DNA of 64,000 nt from WTFY01 sp964614915 (GCA_964614915.1 CAZTNC010000019.1:248001-312000), one strand, 5' to 3'. Counted from the first letter of the stretch, positions 16,666 to 26,302 are shown. Program-made: numbers and translations. The notes: a model not told the origin generated them from the sequence alone.

Positions 16666-17141
16666 GGCCGGTGCCAGCGCCTGTAGTGAGCCAGGGCGGC
16701 TTCGAGGTCGGTAAGGCCGTACACGACCAACTGGCCGTCGAACACCATGGCCGGGTAGCGGTCGATTCCGTAGTGTACCGCCCTTGCCAGGCCAACGGCC
16801 GTACGTTGCAGCCGTGCACGGTCTGTCTTGTTGAGCCGGTAGATCCGCTCAAGGGCCTGACGGCGCGCCTGCGAAGGATCGTGGGCCAGATTCTCGGAGA
16901 ACTTCGCTTCCAGCGCCTGCAGGCCATCGAGCACGTAGATGTGAACCCTGGGCTCTTCGTGCCCGGAACCGGCGACCAAGGCCTGCAGGCCGGTGATCGG
17001 TGTATCAGCGCGGGTGAACACCTCGATCCTTGGCAAGGCTTCGGTTTCGGCCTGGGCCGGAAGCAGGCCCAGAACTGTCAGGAGCACGCAACTCAGGCGC
17101 GCACTCCAGAACGGGATCGGTTCGGACACGGCCCTACTCAT
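16662..17141 (-). CDS. ICE conjugation protein, TIGR03757-like
   Basis: A 159-residue exported protein of the TIGR03757 family (TraW/TrbC-like in position), with a signal peptide to about residue 31 (AQAE). The mature part contains RIEVFTRADTPITG, YVLDGLQALE and the terminal GIDRYPAMVFDGQLVVYGLTDLEAALAHY segment seen in this family, which resembles a thioredoxin-like strand order without catalytic cysteines. It is the first gene of this half of the transfer operon and is divergent from a Y-family polymerase. The next transfer gene in the usual order, the TraC-type ATPase, lies 42 kb away. Confidence 0.86.
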   Translation of the reverse strand: MSRAVSEPIPFWSARLSCVLLTVLGLLPAQAETEALPRIEVFTRADTPITGLQALVAGSGHEEPRVHIYVLDGLQALEAKFSENLAHDPSQARRQALERIYRLNKTDRARLQRTAVGLARAVHYGIDRYPAMVFDGQLVVYGLTDLEAALAHYRRWHRP

Positions 17142-17298
17142 GGCCCCGGGGATTTCGCAAACATGTCGGCGTCATCGTCGCGCACCGACCGAGGAGGTGG
17201 AAGCGAAAAGGCATACCGCCAGTGGCGAGGTTTTTATGGGTCCCGATGGGGCCGGCTGCTGGCTTTACCGGTAGCCAGATGCATCTTATGATCGGACC

Positions 17299-18588
17299 AT
17301 GAACGTCCTGTGCCGAGACTGCGGCATGACCTCCGCTGCGAAGATCGCCGCCGAGTGTCCCTCCTGCGGCTCAAAGCGCCTGGTGCACCACGGCGAACTG
17401 CATGAACTCGCCCTCGCCCATCTCGACTGTGACGCCTTCTACGCCGCCATCGAAAAACGTGATCGACCGGAGTGGCGTGAGCTTCCCCTGATCGTTGGCG
17501 GGCGACACCGCGGTGTGGTAGCCGCCTGCTGTTATCTCGCCCGCGCCCACGGGGTGCGCTCGGCCATGCCCATGTTCCAGGCCCTCAAGGCCTGCCCCGA
17601 TGCGATCGTGGTGCGCCCCGACATGAAAAGGTACCGGCAGGTGAGCGAGGCGTTTCGAGCCATGATGCTGAAACTCACGCCCCTGGTCGAACCGCTGTCC
17701 ATCGATGAGGCATACATGGACCTGGGCGGCACCGAAGCCCTGCACGAGTCAAGCCCGGCCGTTTTGCTGGTGCAGCTTGTGCGCGAGGTCGAGGATACGC
17801 TTGGCATCACCGTGTCGGTCGGACTGAGCTACAACAAGTTCCTGGCCAAGATCGCATCCAACCTGGACAAGCCGCGCGGCTTTTCCGTGATCGGGCGCTC
17901 CGAGGCCCGCGCCTTTCTGGCCGATAAGCCGGTCGAGATGCTGTGGGGCGTAGGCCGGGCCCTGCAGCAACGCCTCGCCCGTGACCGGATCACGCGAATC
18001 GGCGACTTGATCCCCTTCGATGAACAGACGCTGGTTGCACGCTACGGCAAGATCGGCCATTCACTGTATAGCTTTGCACGGGGCGAGGACGAACGCAGCG
18101 TCAATCCCGAGCGGGAAGCCAAGAGCCTCTCCTCGGAGATCACCCTGAAGCGCGACACCAGCGATCTCGAGCAGCTTCGCACCACCTTGTGGAAGCTTTG
18201 CGAGACCTTGTCGAACCGCATGAAAAAGGCTGAGGTGCTGGGGCGCGGCGTAACCCTGAAACTCAAGACCGCCGACTTTCGCCTGCTGACACGCTCGAGG
18301 CGCCTGGACACTCCGAGCCGCTCGGCCGAGGCCATGTTCCGCACCGCCGAGGTACTGCTTGAGGGTGAGGCCGACGGGCGCGCGTTTCGCCTGATCGGTG
18401 TTGGTGCCTCGCCCCTGCTGGCCGCGGACCCCCTGCACCAGGGTGAACTGTTTGAGGCGCCCTCAGGCGATGGCCCGGTCGATCGTGTGATGGACAACAT
18501 CCAAGAGAAATTCGGTGCCAAGGCCGTGATTCGCGGGCGCGGCTTTGGTGTCAGCCTGCAGCGCCAAGGCCCGAGCAAGGTCGAGTAG
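17299..18588 (+). CDS. dinB: DNA polymerase IV-type (DinB) with N-terminal zinc finger
   Basis: Y-family translesion polymerase of 429 residues. An N-terminal CxxC...CxxC finger (Cys5, Cys8, Cys20, Cys23) precedes the catalytic palm. Metal-binding acidic residues are in HLDCDAFYA (Asp43) and SIDEAY (Asp136, Glu137). Thumb and little-finger regions follow (GVGRALQQRL near 213; LSSEITLK near 275). The N-terminal finger is a feature I associate with alphaproteobacterial DinB proteins, so foreign origin is plausible. It is the first cargo gene beside the conjugation cluster. No beta-clamp motif is obvious at the C-terminus. No LexA-type box was recognised upstream. Confidence 0.92.
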   Translation: MNVLCRDCGMTSAAKIAAECPSCGSKRLVHHGELHELALAHLDCDAFYAAIEKRDRPEWRELPLIVGGRHRGVVAACCYLARAHGVRSAMPMFQALKACPDAIVVRPDMKRYRQVSEAFRAMMLKLTPLVEPLSIDEAYMDLGGTEALHESSPAVLLVQLVREVEDTLGITVSVGLSYNKFLAKIASNLDKPRGFSVIGRSEARAFLADKPVEMLWGVGRALQQRLARDRITRIGDLIPFDEQTLVARYGKIGHSLYSFARGEDERSVNPEREAKSLSSEITLKRDTSDLEQLRTTLWKLCETLSNRMKKAEVLGRGVTLKLKTADFRLLTRSRRLDTPSRSAEAMFRTAEVLLEGEADGRAFRLIGVGASPLLAADPLHQGELFEAPSGDGPVDRVMDNIQEKFGAKAVIRGRGFGVSLQRQGPSKVE

Positions 18589-18601
18589 CCCATGGACACA
18601 A

Positions 18602-18646
18602 TGGCAGGCTTCGCGTATAAGCAAAAAGCCTGCTTCCGGCCTGCCA
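18602..18646. terminator. Overlapping hairpins after dinB
   Basis: GCAGGCTT (18604-18611) pairs with AAGCCTGC (18626-18633). The alternative TGGCAGG (18602-18608) pairs with CCTGCCA (18640-18646). The two mutually exclusive stems lie between dinB and the next gene and probably end the dinB transcript; the T-run is weak. Confidence 0.45.
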
Positions 18647-18684
18647 TACCGCCATAAACAAGGATGATTTAAAGGACGGCACTC

Positions 18685-19467
18685 ATGAAAATCTCTGCCA
18701 CTCCATGCCGCTGGCATCCCTCTACACTGCTACTGGCAGGGGCCGTCCTGCTGGGCGCTGCACCGGGTTCCGCTTGGGCCGAACCGACCCATGAGGGCGC
18801 ACCGATGTACGCCGGTCTTCTTGCAGGCTCGGCTTGGTCGAACAACGAGATCGAGGACCCGGAAGGCTTTGCGCATTGGGGAATGCCGGGCTACACCCTG
18901 GACTACCATGACTCGGGGCTGGTGTTCGGCGTACTGGCCGGGCGCAGGCTTGCAATTGCCGGTTTACCGTTACGCCTTGAGATCGACGGCATGATTGGAG
19001 ACATGACGGCACGATCGAACCGGCTCGATCCCGAGGGTCTGGATGAGACGGTGGAAGTAGAGTACCGCTGGCTTGCAACCGCCCGGGTCGGCATCGAACA
19101 GGCGATGGGACCGATGTGGGTATTCGCCTCCACCGGGGTGGCCCTGTCCGGAATCGACCGCTCGGTCACCGACATCGATTCGGGGCGTGACATCGACCCT
19201 TACGTGGATGCGGACGACTCCTTCAGTGATCACACCACCGAGGTGGGCTGGGTGGCCGGGGCCGGTATCGAGACTCGCTGGTCAAAGCCCTGGGACATTC
19301 GCCTTGAGGGCCTGTACATGGATTTCGGGCAAAGCACGCACTACGTGAACCATTCCGGCAACAACCGCTGTGGGCCCGGTGGGCCGCAAAGACCCTGCCC
19401 TTACCGGATCGACAATGAACTCGGGATGGTGCGCTTAGGTGTCACCTACCGGTTCGGTGACTGGTAA
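18685..19467 (+). CDS. Outer-membrane beta-barrel protein
   Basis: A 260-residue exported protein with a signal peptide (about 1-32, ending SAWAEP). Its alternating hydrophobic strands, aromatic girdle residues and C-terminal VRLGVTYRFGDW strand (aromatic last residue) typify small outer-membrane barrels of the OmpW/porin-like opacity group. It probably has eight strands. A CGPGGPQRPCPY loop near residue 232 could form a disulfide. It has no clear link to dinB upstream. The ATG at 18685 follows AAAGGACGG. Ligand unknown. Confidence 0.8.
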   Translation: MKISATPCRWHPSTLLLAGAVLLGAAPGSAWAEPTHEGAPMYAGLLAGSAWSNNEIEDPEGFAHWGMPGYTLDYHDSGLVFGVLAGRRLAIAGLPLRLEIDGMIGDMTARSNRLDPEGLDETVEVEYRWLATARVGIEQAMGPMWVFASTGVALSGIDRSVTDIDSGRDIDPYVDADDSFSDHTTEVGWVAGAGIETRWSKPWDIRLEGLYMDFGQSTHYVNHSGNNRCGPGGPQRPCPYRIDNELGMVRLGVTYRFGDW

Positions 19468-19514
19468 GACCCCTTGGATCCGGGCATGATCTTGCTTTCA
19501 GCCAGTTCCTCGAC

Positions 19515-20009
19515 ATGAGTTTTTTACCCAAGTTTCGATGCGCTCTAATCGCCACACTGGCGCTCATGACGAGTGTCGTGCAGGCAGGTAGCCCTTTCGA
19601 GCTCTCACATCGAAACCTGTTTGCCTTGTGCGCGCCCATGAATCTTGTCGTTGAACCCATGCCCGCGGAGCCGTCTCGCAGCCTCGGCCTGACCGCTGCG
19701 GCCATCGAACACGAGATCGAACCACGGTTGCGTGATGCACACCTGTTTGAAGCGGATTCGAGCCAGTACCTCAGCGTTCACGTGAATTTTCCCGCAGCCG
19801 GGGATTTTTTCAGTCTGGCCCTGCACCTGAAGCGGTATGTCGACGACATGGGATACGGGATCGGCGGGTTCGTCACGATGTGGTCCACAGACAAAGTGGG
19901 TGTTCATAAAGGGGATCGCCGGGTAATCCTGAAAACGGTCGCCATGCTTGCAGAAGAATTTCTCAGCCATTACCTGCAAGTGAATGAGGGGGAATGCCAA
20001 GTCCCCTAG
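19515..20009 (+). CDS. Secreted hypothetical protein
   Basis: A 164-residue protein with a signal peptide (hydrophobic residues 8-24, predicted cleavage after QAG). The mature domain has mixed alpha/beta composition, two cysteines (residue 39 and near the C-terminus) and segments ALCAPMNLVVE and HVNFPAAGDFF that suggest a small periplasmic fold; I do not recognise a family. It lies 47 bases after the beta-barrel gene on the same strand and may be co-transcribed with it. Confidence 0.6.
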   Translation: MSFLPKFRCALIATLALMTSVVQAGSPFELSHRNLFALCAPMNLVVEPMPAEPSRSLGLTAAAIEHEIEPRLRDAHLFEADSSQYLSVHVNFPAAGDFFSLALHLKRYVDDMGYGIGGFVTMWSTDKVGVHKGDRRVILKTVAMLAEEFLSHYLQVNEGECQVP

Positions 20010-20315
20010 TCGCGTTTCGAGACGTGTAATCGAACTGCTCCGGATGGGCTGAAGACTTCGTCAGCACTATCCTTCAGTACTGACCTTCAACGCCGATCAC
20101 AAAGACATAGATGCCTCTTGCTGCAACTTCAGCTCCTGGTGCAGATCCCCAAGTTCTTTTTGATGGAGGCCATTGAATAGGCTTACAGGATCGAGAGGTA
20201 TCTGTGAAAACAGGTATAGAAAATTATCTGTTTTTCTATATGCGTGTGATTGAAAAACTCTGTCGCTTCCCTCTATAGTGAGTTGTTGCTAAACGTTGAT
20301 GATAAGGAGAGAGAA
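20010..20315. other. Intergenic, no gene recognised
   Basis: 306 bases, noticeably richer in A+T than the flanks, especially after 20160. No credible reading frame, tRNA or strong hairpin seen. It probably holds the promoter of the short gene that follows. Confidence 0.5.
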
Positions 20316-20456
20316 GTGGATCACGACAGAGACGGGCGTACAGAAGAGGCAGAGATTACCGCTCTGTTAAAGAGCAAATCTATAAACACATATCCAGCTT
20401 CTTCTAAAGCTATTTTTGAAGAAGTTTTTCGACAGTTGCCGTCACTATCTTCTTAG
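20316..20456 (+). CDS. Possible small protein, 46 aa
   Basis: Short acidic frame starting with GTG and preceded by AAGGAGAGAGAA, a strong ribosome site at correct spacing. The product begins with a run of Asp/Arg/Glu (DHDRDGRTEEAE) and ends SLSS. Codon use is more A-rich than its neighbours, suggesting recent acquisition or a decayed gene. No family recognised. It may also be a fragment of a longer lost gene, since the frame is open back to about 20250. Confidence 0.35.
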   Translation: MDHDRDGRTEEAEITALLKSKSINTYPASSKAIFEEVFRQLPSLSS

Positions 20457-20521
20457 TGTCTGGTAACTACCACATATAGCTCCCTTTCACCGCACCACAC
20501 CCTCCAAACGGAGGGACGCGA

Positions 20522-22141
20522 TTGAGCTACGACCTTCGGACATTTAGGGGGGATCTCTTCGGAGGGATCACGGCCACTGTCGTGGTGTTTCCGGCTGCGC
20601 TCGCGTTCGGCATGGCCTCGGGGCTCGGGGCGCCCGCCGGCATCTACGGTTCAATCGCGGTTGGGTTCTTCGCTGCCGTGTTTGGCGGCACGCGGACACA
20701 GATTTCAGGACCGACCGGCCCAATGGCGGTCGTCACGGCGGTGATCGTGGCAAGCCACGCCTCGACGCTTTCCGAGGCCTTGACGATCGTCGTGCTGGGG
20801 GGCTTGCTGCAGGCCTTGCTTGGGCTGACGCGAATCGGCCGCTTCGTGGCGTACACACCACACGTGGTGATCTCCGGGTTCATGTCCGGCATTGGCATCA
20901 TTATTATCGTGATCCAGTTGCTGCCACTGCTGGGTGCACCCGCAGCGGGCGGACCCATGGAGTCTGTCATCAGGCTGCCGTCAGCGGTCGGCAACGTGAG
21001 CCTTAGCGCGGTCGCAATCGGTGTTCTCTCGCTCGCCATCGCCGGACTTTGGCCTCGCCGGTGGTCGACGTACCTGCCGGGGCCGGTCGCCGCGCTCGTT
21101 CTTGGAACGCTATTGGGCGTTGTCTGGCTGCACGATGCACCGGTTCTGGGGCCAGTTCCGATCGGTGCGCCGGCGTTTGCGCTGCAACTGCCAACGGCCG
21201 AGTTTCTGCTGCATGCCCTGGAGCCAGCCCTGATCCTGGCTCTGCTGGGATCGGTGGACAGCCTGCTGACGTCGCTGATCGCAGATACGGTCACCGGTAC
21301 ACGCCACGAACCGAACCGGGAACTGGTGGGCCAAGGAATCGGCAACATGGCGGCAGGCATGTTCGGCGGCATGCCGGGTGCGGGGAACACCCTTGGTACG
21401 CTGACCAACATCCGCGCCGGTGGCACCACCCGGGTATCCGGTGCGACCTATGCGGTTTTGATGCTGGTGCTGGTGCTCGGCCTGGGCGACTACGTCGAAC
21501 CGATCCCGCGTGCGGTGCTTGCGGGTGTACTGATCAAGATCGGCCTGGACATCGTCGACTGGCAGATGCTCGCCCGTGTCCACCGGATGCGTCCAGAGCA
21601 TGCGCTGGTCATGCTGGCGACACTGGGCATCACGGTGTTCGTCGATCTGGTGACCGCCGTGGCGGTCGGACTGATCATTGCGGGATTGACCCACGCGCGC
21701 CAGCTTGAAGATCTCGAACTCGACAGTGTCGTCTCGGTCCCGCTCCTGGACCGGAACTTCTTCGGTCTCGCAAACGACATGGGCGACCCGTACGCGGCGC
21801 GCACCGGGCTGATCGCGCTGAAAGGGACGTTCACCGTGGCCTCATCGCATCGCCTGGTCGGAGCGTTCAGCGTCGACGTCCAGAAACACGACGTGGTGAT
21901 CTTCGATTTTTCCGACACGTCGCATGTCGACGACAGTGCTGCCGTGGTAATTGCGAAACTCATGGTTGCAGCCCGCGAGGCCGACACTGAACTGATCACG
22001 ATGGGGCTGTCCGGGCCGGTGCTGGAGACGTTTCGCGCACTCAATCTGCTGCGCCATGTGCCGGCAGGACGCAACGTCGAGACCATGGACGAAGCCCGGG
22101 ACATCGCGCGGGCGTTGCTGAAAGTTGGCGCGCATGATTGA
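20522..22141 (+). CDS. SulP-family anion transporter
   Basis: A 539-residue inner-membrane transporter of the SulP/SLC26 family. The membrane domain covers residues about 10-400 with 12-14 helices, including the GMASGLGAPAGIYGSIAVGFFAAVFGGTRTQISGPTGP signature spread over residues 30-67. A cytoplasmic STAS domain follows at about 425-530 with the VVIFDFSDTSHVDDSAA core. Substrates in the family are sulfate, bicarbonate or other anions; sulfate or bicarbonate would both suit a sulfur-oxidising autotroph, but the sequence does not decide. The start is TTG at 20522 with CGGAGGGA upstream. It stands alone with no carbonic anhydrase neighbour. Confidence 0.9.
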   Translation: MSYDLRTFRGDLFGGITATVVVFPAALAFGMASGLGAPAGIYGSIAVGFFAAVFGGTRTQISGPTGPMAVVTAVIVASHASTLSEALTIVVLGGLLQALLGLTRIGRFVAYTPHVVISGFMSGIGIIIIVIQLLPLLGAPAAGGPMESVIRLPSAVGNVSLSAVAIGVLSLAIAGLWPRRWSTYLPGPVAALVLGTLLGVVWLHDAPVLGPVPIGAPAFALQLPTAEFLLHALEPALILALLGSVDSLLTSLIADTVTGTRHEPNRELVGQGIGNMAAGMFGGMPGAGNTLGTLTNIRAGGTTRVSGATYAVLMLVLVLGLGDYVEPIPRAVLAGVLIKIGLDIVDWQMLARVHRMRPEHALVMLATLGITVFVDLVTAVAVGLIIAGLTHARQLEDLELDSVVSVPLLDRNFFGLANDMGDPYAARTGLIALKGTFTVASSHRLVGAFSVDVQKHDVVIFDFSDTSHVDDSAAVVIAKLMVAAREADTELITMGLSGPVLETFRALNLLRHVPAGRNVETMDEARDIARALLKVGAHD

Positions 22142-22319
22142 ACACCACCACAGCCCGATGGCTGGCAAAGTTGACCACCCAGCCGATAATTCGTGCATTC
22201 ACAGTTGCACTGTGCTTCTATTTGCTTCAGGAGTATTGACCGCCACCGCGGGATACGCGCAGTGCGGAAATTTTATCCATGTCCCACACCCTATTTCCCA
22301 ACTACTAATTGGAGTATGT

Positions 22320-23135
22320 ATGAAAATCTGCATTGTATTTTTGCTGTGCGCCGGGCTAGTCGCCTGTGGTGGGAGTCCAGCTCCTTTGGCGGAACGACGG
22401 GCAATCGAGGAATACACGCAGATCGCCTCGAATTCCACCCACATACTTTTTACGGACTGGATTCACTGGAGGCCCGGTAGCACAGAACCTGAACGCGTTT
22501 CCGTGGATTGCAGGGTCGCGTACTGCGAGGTGGGCGATTCACAAACCCTGTCTGCAAACAGGGTCGTCGACGTGGATCCTAATCAACTCACGATACTTCC
22601 GGATACCAACGGAATCAGCACGGGCATCGAGAATTTTGTGGGATTCGGAATTGAAGCGCATAACTTTGTCGGCTGGATGGAGCACAGTCTCTTTGCCTCA
22701 ACATCACGCACATTCACAGACGAGTCGCACCCTGACAAGGGGACGATCCGCATGTTTGCCACGGTAAACGGGAATGCGCCGCTGACCAATCCTGAGGTGG
22801 AAGCGACCTGGACCGGCTTTGTATCGGCACGGGATGATGCTGCAGTCACTGCTCTTGACTCGTATGTGACAGGGGATGCCCGGATCTCCGTCAGGATCGG
22901 TGAACAGGTCATGGCGGATGTACACCTGACCGGCATGGTCAATGTCACCACAGGCCAGCAACACGGCGATCTGATCTATGAGGACATGTCCGTGATTGAC
23001 GGTCAGTTCGGCCGCCATCATGCTGATGATCATCGGCTGTCGGGCGCGTTCTACGGCCCCAACCACGAGGAAGTCGGGGGGATATTCGAGCACCCCCAGG
23101 GGCTGCTGGGTGCATACGGCGGCGACAGGGATTGA
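22320..23135 (+). CDS. TbpB-like surface lipoprotein
   Basis: A 271-residue lipoprotein. The signal ends in the lipobox LVAC with the lipidated Cys at about residue 17, and a Gly-Gly follows. The C-terminal part (about 215-271), with DVHLTGMVNV...LSGAFYGPNHEEVGGIFEH, matches the eight-strand beta-barrel ending found in transferrin-binding-protein-B-like and Slam-dependent lipoproteins (GxFYGPxAxEVGG). No iron-protein receptor (TbpA-type) is nearby. A longer frame from 22125 overlaps sulP and is rejected. The next gene, 7 bases on, encodes a beta-barrel protein, so the two may work together at the cell surface. Confidence 0.78.
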   Translation: MKICIVFLLCAGLVACGGSPAPLAERRAIEEYTQIASNSTHILFTDWIHWRPGSTEPERVSVDCRVAYCEVGDSQTLSANRVVDVDPNQLTILPDTNGISTGIENFVGFGIEAHNFVGWMEHSLFASTSRTFTDESHPDKGTIRMFATVNGNAPLTNPEVEATWTGFVSARDDAAVTALDSYVTGDARISVRIGEQVMADVHLTGMVNVTTGQQHGDLIYEDMSVIDGQFGRHHADDHRLSGAFYGPNHEEVGGIFEHPQGLLGAYGGDRD

Positions 23136-23142
23136 GCAAGGC

Positions 23143-24321
23143 ATGGAAACCATTAAACAGAAAGGGGATCTGTTGAAAAGCGCTTCAGGATTGCTTGCTG
23201 CTTTTATCCTGCTTTGCTTCCAGGTGAGCGCTGCTTCCCCCGACACCTCAATTGAGGATTTTTACATCAGAACAGGCGTGGGCATTCATTGGCTTGACCT
23301 GCCGGAGTCCGGCCCGTTCATCCGGACCAACGGGCGCGAAGAGGTGCTCGGGTTTCTGGACCACTATGACGGCAAAGACGATGGTGCGTTGATTACCCTT
23401 GCCCTGGGCAAGGCACAGAACCATCAGTTCACCGAGCTGCGCGGCTTTCTCACCTCCTATACTTCCAGACACACCCGTGAATACGATTCTGACCCTGCCC
23501 CATGGGCGGAGGTTCGCGCCCGGTTCCAGGACCAGTACTGTCCGCCTGGTGCAGTACTCGGGGAGTGCCTCACTTCGCAGACCCAGCGACACCTGCTCGA
23601 TCTGGTCAGGGATGATCCTCATGTCCGGACGGTCGGCTGGGTCGGAAGGATCGATGGCAGGGCCCTGCCGTTCGGCTCGGCCATCTTCGCCTGGGGCGAT
23701 CCCATCCGCATCCGCACCAAACGGGAAGTGGATTTTTACGGTCTGGACTGGGTCACCGGCAAGCGGGCTGAACTGGCAGGCCAATCCGGTGCCTCGACGT
23801 ACTTCGGACCCAGCTACAAAAGATTAAGCCAGGACATCAGCACATTCGCCTATGAGTCCAACCGCCCTGCCACGGTCAACAACCTCACCCTCAGTGAAGA
23901 CCTGGATGCTTCCTACCTAGGTGGAGTAATCGGCACCCGTCGGGATTTCCCGCTTCGGCCGGACTGGAACTTCACCGTGGATGGCACACTCGGGCTCTAC
24001 TACCTGGACGCGGACTACCACGGCAAACAGCGCACATTCATATCATCGGGCATGTTTGCGATAGACGAAGTCACGAACCACCGCACCAGTGACAGGCGAT
24101 GGGCCGCCACTGTCGGCCTGCAGACCTCATTGGTGTTCTCGTATTCCGAGAACGTGACGCTTCGTGTGGGTGCGGGCATCGAGTACCTGTCGGACGTCCC
24201 GACCGTGCGTTATGCAAGGCGGGGGGAGAGTCTTGGTCCCGGAGATTCCCATTCGCCTGCACGCATTGACTACTCGGATGCGTTTGGCTATTCCAGTTCG
24301 GTATTCCTGGAATTCAGATAG
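23143..24321 (+). CDS. Outer-membrane beta-barrel partner protein
   Basis: A 392-residue exported protein. A signal peptide covers about residues 8-29 (LAAFILLCFQVSAAS). It is followed by a region with DHYDGKDDGALITLALGKAQ and then long amphipathic strands ending in SSSVFLEFR, whose penultimate aromatic pattern is typical of outer-membrane proteins. The segment YCPPGAVLGEC may be a disulfide-closed loop. It lacks the TPR part expected of a Slam translocator. It lies 7 bases after the TbpB-like lipoprotein gene, indicating one operon. Function unknown; candidate roles are receptor, secretion pore or structural partner of the lipoprotein. Confidence 0.65.
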   Translation: METIKQKGDLLKSASGLLAAFILLCFQVSAASPDTSIEDFYIRTGVGIHWLDLPESGPFIRTNGREEVLGFLDHYDGKDDGALITLALGKAQNHQFTELRGFLTSYTSRHTREYDSDPAPWAEVRARFQDQYCPPGAVLGECLTSQTQRHLLDLVRDDPHVRTVGWVGRIDGRALPFGSAIFAWGDPIRIRTKREVDFYGLDWVTGKRAELAGQSGASTYFGPSYKRLSQDISTFAYESNRPATVNNLTLSEDLDASYLGGVIGTRRDFPLRPDWNFTVDGTLGLYYLDADYHGKQRTFISSGMFAIDEVTNHRTSDRRWAATVGLQTSLVFSYSENVTLRVGAGIEYLSDVPTVRYARRGESLGPGDSHSPARIDYSDAFGYSSSVFLEFR

Positions 24322-24353
24322 AAGATCCTGTGTTGCCGTGCAGCGGTTTGGGC

Positions 24354-25958
24354 TCAGGCACGAGGGAATGTTTGTGCAGCCACATGCGTGGCAAATCCTG
24401 AACCCGCCTCCGCATAGACATTGAACACGGTGGATGCTCCAGCCTCCATAAGCGGTTCGATCTCATCCGCAAACCGGGCCGTGGCCGCGACCTGTCCATT
24501 GAAGGAGGCACTCTTGAGTTCATCGAGCACGGCGAGGTTGGATGCCAGGTTCGGCAATGCCAGCATCACCAGTTCGAGGGTGTGGGTGGCCTGCACGCGA
24601 TCCCAGAAGTCCGTGTCACTGGGGTCTCCCAGCAGTACCTTGCGCCCACTCGATTGCAGGCGCTCGACCTTGATGGGGTTGGTGTCCACGCCGACGACGG
24701 CACCGCCGTGGCGCTCGTGCATGTCATCGTAGGCCCCCGTACCGACACGCCCCATGCCGATGATGGCGATCTTCGCACCGCCGATATCGAGTGCACGGTC
24801 ATCGGCTAGACGCTCCTGGCGCTGCAAGCGCTTCAAGGCCTCACCATAGCGGGTGTAGAGCGGGTGGGCAATGACATTGAGCCCTGCAGCGATCACACAG
24901 GACAGGGCCATGGCAATTGCAATGACGATCAGCCAGGCATTGTCGATCCAGCCGTTGGCGGCCCCGATCGCTGCAACGATCAGGCCGAATTCACTGAAGT
25001 TGGTGAGGTTCAGCGAGGCCAGCAAAGAGGTTCGCGCACGCAGCTTGTATCTTGTCAGCAGTGCGAAGAACAGCGCCGTCTTGAGGAACACGAACGGTGT
25101 GATCGCAGCACCGATGAGTATCGTCTGTAGCGTCAGCGGCCCGGACAGCCCGATGGATAGGAAGAACCCGACCAGAAAGAGATTCTTGAAACTGAACATG
25201 ACCTTCGACATCTCGATGCCCTTGCTGTGACTTGCGATCAACACGCCCATGACGAGCGCGCCCACGTAGCCCTTGAGCCCGACCAGTTCAAACAGTTGCG
25301 AGCCGCCCACGGCCAGCAAAAAGCCGTACAGGACCAGCAACTCCCCGTGCCCCACACGGTCCAAGATGGCGTTCAGCACCGGGCGCAAGCCAAACAGCAG
25401 CAACAGGAGAATGGCCCAGCCGGCCGGGTACTGGCCCGCCGAGCCGGCGAGGAAGATGACAGCGGCCAGGTCCTGCACGAGGAGGATTCCGATGGCGATG
25501 CGGCCATGCAGGGAGGAAGTCTCCTCCTTGTCCTCAAGTGCCTTCACCACGAACACGGTGCTCGAGAAGCTCAGGGCAAAGGCGATCAACAGCGCGGTGG
25601 AAAAATCGAGGCCTTCGAACAGGGCCGCACCTGCCAGCGCCAGCGCATAGATAAGTGCCCCGAACACCACCATGGTGATGGCCATGTGCAGCCCTGTGAC
25701 CGCCCACACCTGAGGGCGCGCGAAGGTTTGCAGGTTAAGCTTGAGGCCGACGACGAACAGCAGCAAGGTGATGCCGAGCTCCGAGAGTGCCTCGAGCATG
25801 GCGCCACTGGTGACCCCGAACGGGTTGAGCACGAATCCGGCGACGAGAAAGCCAACCAGCGGCGGCAGACCGACTGTCCTCGACAAAAGACCGAGTGCGA
25901 ACGCAAGGCCAATCCAGGTGACATCCCCCAGGGCAATGGCGATGGTGTCAAAACTCAT
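24354..25958 (-). CDS. Monovalent cation:proton antiporter, CPA2 family, with TrkA-N domain
   Basis: A 534-residue inner-membrane Kef/YbaL-type transporter. Residues 1-385 hold about 12 helices, with the SFSSTVFVVKALEDKEE and LVQDLAAVIFLAG stretches characteristic of CPA2 K+/H+ or Na+/H+ exchangers. Residues about 400-525 form a cytoplasmic RCK/TrkA-N domain (IAIIGMGRVGTGAYDDM; GVDTNP) that binds nucleotide and gates transport. The usual TrkA-C is absent. Convergent with the preceding beta-barrel gene. A likely role is potassium efflux or pH/osmotic protection. Confidence 0.9.
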   Translation of the reverse strand: MSFDTIAIALGDVTWIGLAFALGLLSRTVGLPPLVGFLVAGFVLNPFGVTSGAMLEALSELGITLLLFVVGLKLNLQTFARPQVWAVTGLHMAITMVVFGALIYALALAGAALFEGLDFSTALLIAFALSFSSTVFVVKALEDKEETSSLHGRIAIGILLVQDLAAVIFLAGSAGQYPAGWAILLLLLFGLRPVLNAILDRVGHGELLVLYGFLLAVGGSQLFELVGLKGYVGALVMGVLIASHSKGIEMSKVMFSFKNLFLVGFFLSIGLSGPLTLQTILIGAAITPFVFLKTALFFALLTRYKLRARTSLLASLNLTNFSEFGLIVAAIGAANGWIDNAWLIVIAIAMALSCVIAAGLNVIAHPLYTRYGEALKRLQRQERLADDRALDIGGAKIAIIGMGRVGTGAYDDMHERHGGAVVGVDTNPIKVERLQSSGRKVLLGDPSDTDFWDRVQATHTLELVMLALPNLASNLAVLDELKSASFNGQVAATARFADEIEPLMEAGASTVFNVYAEAGSGFATHVAAQTFPRA

Positions 25959-26302
25959 GAAGCGTCACTTTGATTCAGCACAATTCGATCGGTAAACCGG
26001 TGACGCTACTATGCCACGGATAGGCCACCCACCCTATCTTCCGATCGAGAGGACGGTCTTGGCCTGTTGGCTATTTTTTCTCGTGTCCGAAGCGGACCCC
26101 GGTTCGCGTCAAACCTTCAAAATGAATGATCCCGGAAGGCAGCGCTATAGTCCGTATTCGTACCGCCTGCGGGTCCCCGGGTTTTGACGCAATGCCCACC
26201 AAAGGCCATAATGCCGGGGCTGACTCCTACTATATCAATCACAACCCCCGAGTCGGCACACGACACAGAAGAATAACAATACAAGCAGGGAGCCCGCGCG
26301 TG
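25959..26302. promoter_or_regulatory. Divergent intergenic region, antiporter / autotransporter
   Basis: 344 bases between the two divergent genes. An upstream in-frame extension of the autotransporter (from 26126) covers part of it, but the sequence lacks coding character there. No strong operator or hairpin recognised; promoters for both genes must lie here. Confidence 0.5.

Noticed and set aside
23143..24321. Slam-type lipoprotein translocator
   Set aside because: It is next to a TbpB-like lipoprotein, but the protein is too short and lacks the N-terminal TPR region.
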